DNA of 64,000 bases, taken from the NCBI GenBank assembly GCA_032173965.1, contig JAVUNC010000019.1, positions 9,287,234-9,351,233 of the forward strand, in the 5' to 3' direction. Origin of the DNA: Sitta carolinensis (Eukaryota > Chordata > Aves > Passeriformes > Sittidae). Below are positions 1-10,920 of this stretch, one piece after another. The notes beneath the pieces are model-generated. The model was not told the origin of the DNA, ran no database searches, and saw only the letters and a list, made by a program, of their open reading frames with translations. Both the position numbers and the translations under genes were made by a program. Every line of letters begins with the position of its first letter. The stretch's first letter is position 1.

Positions 1-764
1 AATTTCTGACACAAATTGTTTTTATTGTATAACACTTTATTTTATTGTATAACACCACTTTAAATGTGCTCAGTGCTGAAACATCTTTCTATTTGATTAT
101 TTGACCCAGGGATTTTGCTACTGAAATGTTTTCAGTAACTGGACTAGACTGCCCTGTGCACGGAACTTGAGTTCTCCAACTCCTTCCTGAAAGAAATTTC
201 TCCCAAGTCAATGTCCTCTCTGTTGTGTTTCAGGTTTTTCCTCTTAAATATCTATGCCTAATGAAATTAGAAATGTTTCCCCAGTGTGAAGGAGATGAGG
301 AATTATTTTCAATGCATAGGAAGACCCTCTCTTTTACAGAAAGATCACCAGAGGATTGGAGTTGAGAAGATGCATATGGTGTTTGTTTCAGTACTCAGTG
401 TTTTGAGCAAGTAGCTTATCCCAGGAAAAGCAAATATCCAAGTATGTGGAATCATCCAGAAATAGAGATCTTTAAAGAGGAGAAGAAAAATCTTCAGGCT
501 GGTTCTGGGAAGGTATTTTTTGCCGGAGCAGTTCGCCTAGTGATTCCGCTACACTAATACCAGCTGGGATTCCTTCCACAAGAGGGAGGTGTGTGGCACG
601 GTATGTTTATTCACTACTCCTTCCGGACGTTTAACGCATTCATCATTGCATCTAAGTCCAAATAGTGATCTGATTACTTTTTATGGGTTTATTGTTACTG
701 TCAGTGAAACTTTGAGGGATTTTCCAGCATTAAAACCATTTTTTTTTTTTTTTAATTTTTCCAG
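1..764. other. AT-rich non-coding DNA
   Basis: No gene, RNA or recognised repeat is visible here. The right end (about 740-764) is a T-rich tract ending in CAG, which would serve as the polypyrimidine tract and 3' splice site of the candidate exon that follows. Short open frames across this stretch lack any recognisable domain. Confidence 0.6.
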
Positions 765-834
765 AAGCCTACGAAGATGTTTGTGTCTGTTAAGACAAAA
801 ACGGAGCTAGAATTGTCAGAGTCTGTGCAGATTG
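765..834 (+). other. Candidate 70-nt internal exon (weak)
   Basis: A long T-rich tract (about 740-760) leads into TTTTTCCAG, and 70 bases later there is a consensus 5' splice site, ATTG followed by GTGAGT. Between them only one of the three forward frames is open. It reads KPTKMFVSVKTKTELELSES followed by VQI, which has no cysteine-rich or low-complexity look. The other two frames stop within the exon. I do not recognise the peptide. No partner exon was found in the window, so this could be an isolated exon of a gene with very long introns, a non-coding RNA exon, or chance. What is seen is the pair of splice signals and the open frame; exon status is inference. Confidence 0.25.
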
Positions 835-1599
835 GTGAGTGTGGTTCCTTCATGTTGTGTAACTCTTCTTTGGTAACTCTCTTGTCACTGGCACCAGTGA
901 CACAAAGCTCACCTGAAATTTCAAGGCAGAGTGCTTGATTTTTGTGATTCATTAGCTTGTGAAAGATCACATATTTCTTTATGACATATTGACTAGCTGC
1001 CTTGGCAAAATTTCATCCTGAGTCATAAAAGCTTGTGCCAAAATCTCAACTAATATGAATAATTTACTTTGATAGACAGTGTTACAAAATCCTAATACTA
1101 GCCATTTCATTTGTTCTGTCTACACTGTATTCAGGAATGCCTCTACTTTAACCAGCTAAAAATTAGTTAGCGTTATGCCTGCACTCTTTTTCAAAAAATT
1201 ATTGTTCATTTTCCTGCAGAAATATTTCATTGACTCATACATATGTGTGTACATACATTCACACTAGTCTTGGAAATATATAGGTAGGGATTTTTAACTG
1301 CAGTAATTGAGTATGCCTGTTAAAAATTCCTGTGATTATCAACAAACATAGCAACGTACCTGAAGTATTCATCAGTGATGCTTCCAGTTATAAACTATTA
1401 AATAGAAAGTTAATAAATGTTTTATGGGAAAACATGTCATTAAATGTCTGACTAGCATCTGCAATGTGTCTCTACATGAATTGAAGTGCCCGAGATCCAG
1501 TTACAAGCTCTTGAACACAGAAAGAAAATGTCCATTTAAATTAGACACTATTCTGACTTTGGTAGGCCTCATAAAACCCTTAATATTTTTATTATTGCA
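835..1599. other. AT-rich non-coding DNA
   Basis: Unique AT-rich sequence. I see no gene, RNA or repeat family in it. Confidence 0.6.
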
Positions 1600-1785
1600 C
1601 AGGTTGTCCAGAGAGGCTGTGGATACCCTATCCCTGGAATTGCTCAAGGCTGGGTTTTATGGGCCTCTGAACAACCTGGTCTAGTGGAAGGTGTCCCTAC
1701 CCATGGCAGGAAAGTTGGAATGACACATTCCACATGACTTTAAGGTCCCTTCCAACCCAAAGCACGCTGACTTTATGATAATTAA
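1600..1785 (+). mobile_element. CR1 LINE fragment, 3' end
   Basis: The stretch follows the typical end of chicken-repeat-1 LINEs. It has a segment like GTTGTCCAGAGAGGCTGTGG, then TCCCTGGAATTGCTCAAGGC, then CAACCTGGTCTAGTGGAAGG, then CCCATGGCAGG, and ends with AAGGTCCCTTCCAACCCAAA before a decayed terminal motif. These blocks encode or follow the last residues of the CR1 reverse transcriptase and its short 3' UTR. Only about 185 bp survive, which is the usual 5'-truncated form. Many substitutions relative to the family pattern suggest an old, inactive copy. The open frame 1424-1684 that overlaps it is incidental. Confidence 0.9.
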
Positions 1786-1942
1786 AAAAATAATTAATTG
1801 TTGTCTATGAATATCAATATTAATAAAAATCCCTTTCACAAAGTAAGGTAAAATATCTTCATCTGTAGCATTCTCTGGGGGTTTGTGATCATATTGCCCA
1901 GGTTGGATTTAGTGGCACAGCAGACAGAAGTGAACTACACAT

Positions 1943-2052
1943 CCATATCATATCCATATCCATATCCATATCCATATCCATATCCATATCCATATCCATA
2001 TACATATACATATACATACACATATACATACACATAACATATACATATACAC
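1943..2052. repeat. CATATC / CATATA microsatellite
   Basis: A hexamer array: about nine units of CATATC followed by CATATA and CATACA variants. The change of unit along the array suggests expansion of one variant inside an older CATATA repeat. A minus-strand frame reading alternating Trp-Ile across it is a translation of the repeat, not a protein. Confidence 0.95.
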
Positions 2053-4341
2053 AGCCAAGTGATGGTAAGAGTTTATTACCAGCAGGTATGTTTCTTCTAT
2101 GTTCTTCATAATCTTTTCTTCTCTGCAGAGCACACTGGTCAAGAGATAATTTTAGATATATTATTTAGCTGATTTGCTGGTAGTAGGGGGTTTTCATTAA
2201 AGCTGATATTATCTCTAGTTTTATTTCCTTGAGGGTAGTGTTTTTTGGCCTGTGAATCCTGTGCATTACTATCAACGTATTTAAACATTGCTGCTGATAT
2301 TGGAAATGAGAGATTTATTTTTGTTTTGAAATGTTTGTCCATTTCCCGTCCTGTCTTGAGAAATAGGATGAAACAATGTGTTTATATGTGCATGTTTTCT
2401 GTACTATAGAAAAGGTTGTCTCTGAAGTTACTGTGCAAAATGACTGTGCTGATATGTGATCTTAGTTTTAATTAAAAGTTTGATCTACTTACTAGAGAAT
2501 TAATAAAATTTCAAGATGAAGAAATAATCTCTTTTTGTATAAAATCTGAAAAATATGTGGGATATGTGGACCTTAGCACTTTCTCTCACTATTTTATTGA
2601 ATTTCCTTCTGAAAACCACCTGCTGCTGATCCCGTGAGTACAATAGGCTGTGGGAAGCAGTACCAGGAATTGGGACTTGCTGTGTTTGCCTTGGTGAGCT
2701 GCCTGAGCTGAGGATAAGCTGGAGGCTGTGGAAGGAGGCTGTGCTGCTCACAGGTGGATGTGGTGTGGTTTCTCCACCCTGCTATCCCTCCAGAATACTG
2801 GCAGAGGGACAGGGATGGCAATGCTGACAACAGAAACAAAGCCTGAGCAGCACAGAGAAGAATATGTTTTTTATTAAAACACAACGATTGCTCTAAAAAT
2901 GGCTCTGTAAAAATAAGGTGTGGCATTCCACAGTCGTACTTGCCACGAGCCAAGCTGATGAGAGAAAAAGCTTTTTGCAAATCAAGGAACTGCTTCATTT
3001 TTCGAAGGGATGGTTTGGAGATTTCACTCTAATTAAGAGCCCTAGAAATAAACCCAAGTCCTGTAATGAAAGTGATTTTTCTTCCATGTGCTGAAGAATT
3101 GTCCAGGTAATATATCTGCAGTACACCTAACTCTGTATCAGTGTATAAAGACTATGTATGTGTAGGAATGTGTGGTTTTAATCATATCACTGCAGTACTA
3201 CACTATTTATATCAGTAATGCAGAGCATCTAATTTTCTATCGTTCCTCTATTTACTCAAGAGCACAGAAGATTGAATTTTTCTCTTTTTTAATTAGGCAA
3301 GTACCACCACCAAACAGGACAGAATACCTCATGTGACTTTTTTTTTTTCTGCAGTTATATTGTTACTTTTCTTCTGCCAAATTTTGTGAGATTTTTTGTT
3401 TGCATGTTTCATCCTTAGTAATCTGAGTAAATTGCACTCCTAATTTAAAGTCTTAACCCTATTTCATGAGTCTGCCAAGTATATCTATCCCTTTCCTGTT
3501 GACAGCTTATTTTAAGGAGCACTTGAGTAATTTACCTCTGTGAATAATTGCTAATCAAAATTTTCAAAGGTTTCAGAGACTGACAAAAAAGTTTGGATTA
3601 TTTTTCTTTGTTTTTTTTCATACCTCCAAATAGCATATACTGACAGATGTTTCAATTCACTGATATCAAATAAATTCTAATAATTATTTCAAACATTCAT
3701 GCATGCATGTTGGCAGATATTTACTCACTGATTCTTAGACTTCAGCTTAGTGATACAATCTTTTGAATCCCTTATGAAATACAAGTAGTGTAGTAAAAGT
3801 CAATTCAGAAACTTGTATTAGAATAACATAATATGAACATATGGTTTGGGATTTCACTGTCATAATCCCAGAAGTGGAACGTAAAACTGAAATCTTTTTT
3901 GCTCAGAAATCCCCAAACTCCCGTTTACTATTGACATCTGGAAGCCAAAATGGATGTTACTTGCCTCACATACAACTATTTGATACAGCACAAACTGCCT
4001 TCACTAGAAAAAATTCCCTCTTTTGTATGCAGGTGACAAATTCAGGTATGAAGTAGCACTCAATGAGTAGAAGCCCATCAAAACACTAAATATTTTCTGT
4101 TGTATGTTGGCCTTTTTGCACTTTTCCCATGCACTACTCTTCCATTAGAAAATTCTATAGTGAAGAAAACATTAGGTAAAAAAAAAAAAACAAAACACCT
4201 TGTCAACATCCTTATGTGAGAAATGTGGTGATTATTTGAGGTTAAGGTGAAAGTTAAACATTAATTTCTTGGGTTTACCTTTAATGAGGGTAATGAATAG
4301 ATGCTTTAGAAAACTTCTGAAAACTTTTGTAATCTGAAGAT
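2053..4341. other. Non-coding DNA with a GC-richer patch
   Basis: Mostly AT-rich unique sequence. A more GC-rich patch at about 2600-2860 carries overlapping minus-strand open frames (the longest 134 codons, 2594-2998). Their composition is not compelling and I recognise no domain. It may be an old repeat or a regulatory patch. Confidence 0.45.
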
Positions 4342-4373
4342 ACTTTATACCCAAAATATTTTGGGTAAAAAGT
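4342..4373. repeat. 32-bp palindrome
   Basis: The core TACCCAAAATATTTTGGGTA (4348-4367) is a perfect 20-bp palindrome. It extends to 32 bp (ACTTT...AAAGT) with a single mismatched pair. It could extrude as a cruciform or bind a dimeric factor; no neighbouring gene gives it a role. Confidence 0.8.
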
Positions 4374-6766
4374 ATTACAGTGGAAAGAAAACTGAAGCAC
4401 AATAATATAATGAGATGTGATGGGAAATAAATCCAGCAATACCAGACTTTATGCAACACTCTCAGACCTTGGCTTAACACTCAGAGAAACATTATTCAAA
4501 ATGGTGTCATATTATCTATAAGACTAAACTTTTAAAATTGTCATCTGAAGAGAAGTTTCTTTGCATGTGTCCTGCCTTGGGTCATTAATGTGTAAAAGAA
4601 CACGTCAGAGAGTCAGGATAGTGGCAATATCCCAGTAGAGCAATGCAAATTCATTTTCAGGCTAGAAACAAGCTAGTAAGTGATGGACTGTTGAATTATC
4701 CCAAGCCAGCATTTCACAGCACACCACACACCTGGGGGACCAGAGGAACACTTTGGACAATAATTCATCTTGCAGCACTTCTTGTCTGACAACACGCCAT
4801 TAGAAAAAGCATAAATCATGTGCAGTGGAAAAGGGAAGAAACAAAATGCCTGTGACCTTGATCTTTCAAATACGTATGCTGGCATTTAAATTTATAATAT
4901 TCTGTGAGCAGCTCCACTGAGAACATCGGGACAACTTCCTTAACTGAAATTTGGGATGGATGAGTTAGGCAGCCTTGTATGTTGTTGCCACGCTTCTCCC
5001 AGCTAATGAAACTAATATTCTGAAGGAGCCTTTGCAGGGTAAAGGTCTTGACCTCCCCATCCCTCGAGGCAGGACACTTCCTTTCTGATCTCTATCCAGC
5101 ACCTAGCTGCGTACAGCAGAGCTGAAACTGCAGCTGAGGCTTTAATGCTTATTCATTAGGATGAAGTCTAATGTGAATACGAAATGAATAATGCTATTAA
5201 TATATGCATGAATGTAGAAGGACAATTTAATTTTCAAATACCTGGCAGTATTTTAGAACTTTTTTCTGTGCCAACATTTAAGTTAAAATTTCTGCAGAAC
5301 TGCTTCAGCGAAGATGATACTGTTGGGAGATCAGTAAAGCCCAGGTTCCATTTCCTCTGTGTTTGATTTAAACTAGGTTTTAATTCCCCAGAACAGAGTA
5401 ATTTTATTATTTTTTTTTAAAAATTCCATATTTTAAGCTTGAATCCAATATTATGGCTATAGATTAAAAGGTCAAAGGTATCTTTTAAAGCAATGTATAT
5501 CTGCAGCTGTTAAAATCTGTCTGTCTCAAAATAAAAGATGAAGATCAGTGCTTGGTAAAATCTGATTTTAAAAGACACATTTGGTGCACAAGTTTCAATA
5601 GTGTGGTGTTAATGGCTGTGATACCTTCTTGCCAAGGCATCTTGTCATGAATGAACATGACAATGAAATGAACATAAGAACCATTTTTTTGAAACATTTA
5701 CTTGTTTTGAAAAGCTCCCATAATATTGAAAATCTCCTTATAATACTTGACCATAGATTGATGAACACATTCCAGATCTCAAAAAAAAAAAAAAAAAAAA
5801 AAAATGTTATATACCAAGTGACATGAACAACACCTATCTTTGGTACAGACAATGTTTAGGACATCCATGAAAATGTTAAATTATGACAAACCTTTCTCAG
5901 CCCCTTTGAAGTCTGTGTGGAAGCTGTCCTGTCACTCTACTCAACCACACTGGGGAATTAGTCAGTCATTTAGTGGTTTGTAGTTTGTTCCTTCTACTGT
6001 TCCTTCTGCATCTTTGTATATTTTTGCATTACTAAATATTGGGTATCACTACATCAAATGCAGAAGCTCACATATGTTTATTTATATATATATGGGATTT
6101 AAAAAAATAAGTCCCCAAACATGGAAGGGTGAAGTCAGAATTATTTTGCTGAAAGTATTTTTCTTGAAAATGTCTCAGCCTCCTCTGATTAATTGCATCA
6201 TCTTATATCTTTGCTGTGAAAACTGGCACAATATTAACCCTCATTAAGTGGTTTAGGTTTCAACAGTTTCTCAAGACTTGTTTTACAATCTTCATAACCT
6301 TAGATATCCTCAGCTGTTGGTGATATTCTCTATTCGATTTGTTAATGTTTATCCATATCATAAGCTTTATAGCTATCTTCAATTGAAAATATTTTCTGAG
6401 CTTGTGGAACGAGGGCTGTAGGTGTGAGACCTACATCCAAATGTGGGAAGCATTTCCTTAGCACTTGCTCCTCCTGTGTTATTTATGGCAGTTTTATTCT
6501 CATTTTGGTGGAAGTTTGCATCATTGCCATGTTTCTCCTATACTTAAATCCCTGATTGGCCCAACACCAAGTGGCAGATATTTTTCCTTGATATTTTTAA
6601 TTTTTAATTAATTTGTACACTTCATTGCTAATAGTTCATACAATTGAGTACATTTTTGCCATTAGCTAAGAGTTTTCTAATTTTTCCTTTCCAGTTGCTG
6701 TTCTCTGAGCTAGGGGAAAGTTCTGGACAAAGTTGTTATTATTTTTGACTACAGAAACATAATTTT
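4374..6766. other. AT-rich non-coding DNA with an A24 tract
   Basis: No gene recognised. It contains a run of 24 adenines at 5781-5804. The bases before the run do not look like a processed mRNA or a known SINE, so I treat it as a homopolymer tract and not a retrocopy tail. Confidence 0.6.
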
Positions 6767-6838
6767 ATAGTTATATATATAACTATATATAATTATAACT
6801 ATATATGCATACATATATATCTCGATATATATATAAAT
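6767..6838. repeat. TA-rich palindromic tract
   Basis: Alternating TA sequence. It starts with the perfect 20-bp palindrome ATAGTTATATATATAACTAT (6767-6786) and continues through further AACTATATAT and ATATATAT blocks. It is a likely cruciform-prone or replication-slippage site. Confidence 0.85.
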
Positions 6839-9800
6839 GACTAAAAAGGGGAAACCCCTTATCCAACACAAACAATTAGGTTAAAAATAAAAACAAAGAA
6901 AACAAAGACATATTAATTCATTAATAATTCAATATCAGCAGATAAAAATATTCTTTTGAATCCTGGAGTAGTGATATGCAATTACATATATATGAATTAT
7001 ATTGCATAAAATGTATCCAGTAAATTTTGGCATTTTGCGTTGAATAAAATATTAACAAGTCAAGTTTGTTATTTATAAATTAGCTGAATCAATGAGTAAA
7101 ATATTTATTCAAAATTATTCTACCATCAGGCTCTCCTCATAAATAGTTGAATAAATTATATATGAATTTTTTACATCTTTCTAAGCTACTTAGTAAAATT
7201 CTTCCTGTACTACATAGGAGTAATGCAGCATGAGCATAAATTCACATATTGGTATTTAAGTTTGCCAAAGCTTTGAGTTTCCAAAAACATGATAAATTAA
7301 GGCAGGAAATGCTCTCCATTCTCTGTATTTGACATTAATGAGATGAAGATTTAGTAACTTTTTCTATTTTTCTATTTTTTCTATTCTACATCAAGAGCGA
7401 AATTTGAAAAATGTGAAAAAAACCAGCAGCAGATCCTGCAAGATACCTAGCTATGCAGGAACTCCCACAGATGATATGGAAACAGTAATTTTCCAGCTTG
7501 ATTTTAGCCAGAAATTACAACTTTTGTTGAAATCTTTGTCAAAACTTACATATGCTTGTGGAAATTCAAGTTTTTAACACATTAGGTCTTGTCTATATTT
7601 ATAGAAACGATCCCTTAAGTTGCAGTGATTTATAACAGGAGTCTGCTTTGGTAGTCATCACTTTGGTAGAGTGCAAGCACACAGGGAAAGCAGAACGACA
7701 CAACAGGAAAGACTTTGAAGGAAGCAATCATTCTAATGAAAGAATGATGTGGTGACAGGAGAGGCCACTGAGACTCCTCCAGTGGTCATGCAGGGAGAGG
7801 TGTCATCTACAGCTTCTGCATTTCACATTGCCTTCTGCAAGTTATTGGTAGAAGTAATTATTTGTTCGTTTTACATTTATGTTTTGTTTTGTTGTTAGAG
7901 TGACTGGGACACTTGCTGAAATAAGTTTAAAATAATAATAATAATAAAAAAAAATTAAACAAAACACAGCCCTCCAAAAAAAGAAAAACCCAAACCCAGC
8001 TTACAGCAAGGATGAGGAAGATGCTTAAAGTTTTGCTGTGCCCTACTACCTACTAGTCTAGCAAATATAATTATAGCTCTCTTTCTATAGAAAGATGGCA
8101 CATTTCCATATTATCACTGTGCATACATTTCTTCATATGTGTGACTACACAAGACAATTTAAACAATTCTTAGATCAAAATGTGGGCAACTTATTCATGC
8201 AGAAAGGATTGTCCTAAAGACAAAGATCCAGATTTTTACAGATCAAAGTGTACTGACTCATTTAAACGTCTCTTAAGCCATGCCATGGATGTTTAATACT
8301 AAATTTTTCCTACCCACAGGCACTTTCCAGACATGAGCCAATCATCAGCATCCAAATGATGAAAGATCTCTGCCCACTGCCCACACACTCATTGAATGAC
8401 AGACTCCCACAGCCTGGTTAGGATTAGTGCCCCTTGAGATCTCTTGTGTGTTAGAAGAGATCTACTCCAGAAACAAAGCTTGGAAGGCACTCCAGAAATT
8501 CACCAGGATATTATTTTGAGATTCCCAGGAAAGGCAGGTCTAGTAAGGTGTTCAAGTTGAAAAAAAAATGGGATTCCTGTTAAAAGGTATTCTGCAAACT
8601 GGCATTTCCTTTTCCTTCTTCAATCCAAAACACAGGAATCCTCATAAACATTGACTGTACACCTGAAAAGAATTTCATTGAGCACATATTTCATGGTGGA
8701 GTCTGTGAGCTGAAGGCTAGATGGACTCCATTGTTCAGTATCTGCATGGATCCAATATTTCAGCTTTGCTGACAAACTGGAAGGCAAAATCCCTGGAGGC
8801 ACTCATAAAGACAAAGTTTAACTTTAGTCTTTTGGAAGAAGTTCACTTTGTTGCCAGAAAATGCACTTTTTTTTCTCTTGAAACTGTATTTTAAGTCATG
8901 AAGCACAAGCCCTGTGGTCTCTACAGAATTTCAGTAAAGCTCTGGAGTTTCTCATGGGATGTGTGACCTGTGGGTGAGAAGTGGCTCTGTTGTTACTGTC
9001 AATCTGACATTTAGGCAGGATATGGGGAAGGTGCATGCTTCTCAGTACAAGATTCAGTATGAAGATGTCCTAAATGTATTTTATTAAGGGGCAAAGGGGA
9101 AGCTAAGCATGGAAAACAAGTTCAAAGAACAAAAAATACAGAAGATACTTCTGGCATTCTGTGGACAGAAAATGCCAACATTGCAGGCCATACCTCCCTT
9201 GGGTCTTGTCTGCAGCCCATTAACTTGACAGGAAACTCCAACACACTCTGAATCTGGATATGGATTAGCAGATTGCACCTAGCACTCATTTAATGTGTTC
9301 ATTTTCATTAAAGTTCAGTAAAAACTAAACCTTCTTTTCTTCCTGTTTTTTCTTAAGCACACTACATGTAGCACTTAGACAGCTTTAGTTTTAATGTTAT
9401 TTCAGGCTTTTGTAGTCCTAAACCTCTTAAAGCAATATCAGCTACTGCTTGTCACTGTAGACTAGCAATATCACCCTTTATATAAATATACTTTGGCTAA
9501 AACCTTCACATTTTCATCCTCAAGTAAGGACCAAAACTCTTATGTTTAAAGGCGTTTTGTTTTCTTCTTTTTCTCTACAGTCCTCTTTCACATCCTCTAG
9601 CTGCAGCAGAGTTTACATTTCTTTCCTGTCTTACTGACAGGATCATTACTGCCTTGAAGGCACAGTTTTCTGCTGGCATTATGCAGAGCTGCACTGTCAT
9701 TGGGAAGCTCCTAAAAAGTCTCTCCTCTCACTTCCAGGTAGATACAGTCACTGATATGTAGTCTACAAACTTCATTACCTGCTTTGCAGGGCTAATTGCT

Positions 9801-10341
9801 TCCAAATACAGGTTTTGGAAGGCTAAGAATGAAAACCCTGACTCATCCTTGAATGGAGCATGAAATAATTGCTGTATTATGGAAGTACAGGTGTTACGAC
9901 CTCTATGACTCTGGCCAAACCTGAAATAGCACAGGATATTCCACCTCAATTATTGTTTGCTAGATTCCCTGGCAGTTGTTATCTGTTTACAGTGAAAATT
10001 TTATTAGCACAATTTTCCAGGAATGAGGTCAAACAACAGAATTCAGCAGAGGGAGCATATTTTTGGAATATTAATGTGAACTGGGATCTGGCTACTTTTA
10101 AAATGTACTGTGGCGTATATTTGCAGTAATTGGAAAGAGGAATTTTTAAACTTTTACTGTCAGTGGAAAGATTATGTCTTAGTGGTGAAGAAATATATCC
10201 ACAAAACACTTTGATCTGAAAAAATGTTGCTGTTAACCCAGCAACACAGGGTTGTTGGCTGTTAATTTTGCACTGATTTTTCAAGGCTTCCGGGCCAATG
10301 TCTCTCAGATTCGCTGTCTCTGAACTGCTCTGCAGATCTGA
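6839..10341. other. AT-rich non-coding DNA
   Basis: No gene, RNA or mobile element recognised. It includes a short AAT-repeat / poly-A tract at 7930-7955. Small open frames (for example minus 9979-10284 and plus 9869-10129) overlap on opposite strands and look like chance. Confidence 0.55.
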
Positions 10342-10920
10342 GTGGATGTGATGTTAAATCAGCTGACTGTTGCTCTTAGGAGAATGTCTGGATGGAGCTC
10401 ACCATCAATGGTGTTGAGTAGAGATTTTGAGATATGTGACTTCTCTAGAGTCTACTGTGTTTTGATTTTTTATCACTTGAATAAAAAAAAAGCTAGCAAT
10501 TTCCATTTTTGGATAAAATGTGTAGTTGCCATTGTTTTAATGTGGAAGAAATACCTTTTTTTCCCCTCCAGAAAGGCCAGCTATTGCATGCAAACTTGCA
10601 TTTGCATCTGTTGTAGAGGAGAGCTTGAGGATTTGAATAATTGCTTCACTTATAAGTGTACAGTGGCATTAAAATATATTTGCATTAGAAAACTGTTTAC
10701 ATTCTCAGGGGGTTTTGTACATAACACAAAGAAACTTTCCGCTTTTCAGGCACTCAGGCTTTCCAAAAATGAAATGATCAGAGATGAAATGTATATTTTG
10801 GAGACACATCTATTTATGATGGACCAAACACGTTTGTTCTGTGTTGCTTTTGTTAAAACAGATTTATGGAATCTTCATTCTGATAAACAGATATTATGGG
10901 ACAAAAATTTGTGCAGATGA
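10342..10920 (+). other. 192-codon open reading frame of unknown status
   Basis: This is the longest open frame in the window that is not made of simple repeat. The conceptual product is 192 residues, rich in Cys, Phe, Ile and Lys and poor in Pro and Gly, as translated AT-rich non-coding DNA tends to be. There is no recognisable domain. A hydrophobic stretch (about residues 58-74) is not preceded by a convincing signal peptide. An internal TTTTTTTCCCCTCCAG at about 10556-10571 resembles a 3' splice site and would cut the frame. I see no promoter or poly(A) context. It is most likely chance, but the length is unusual for such AT-rich DNA. Confidence 0.15.

Noticed and set aside
1948..2142. Minus-strand 64-codon frame with Trp-Ile repeats
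   Set aside because: A direct translation of the CATATC microsatellite.
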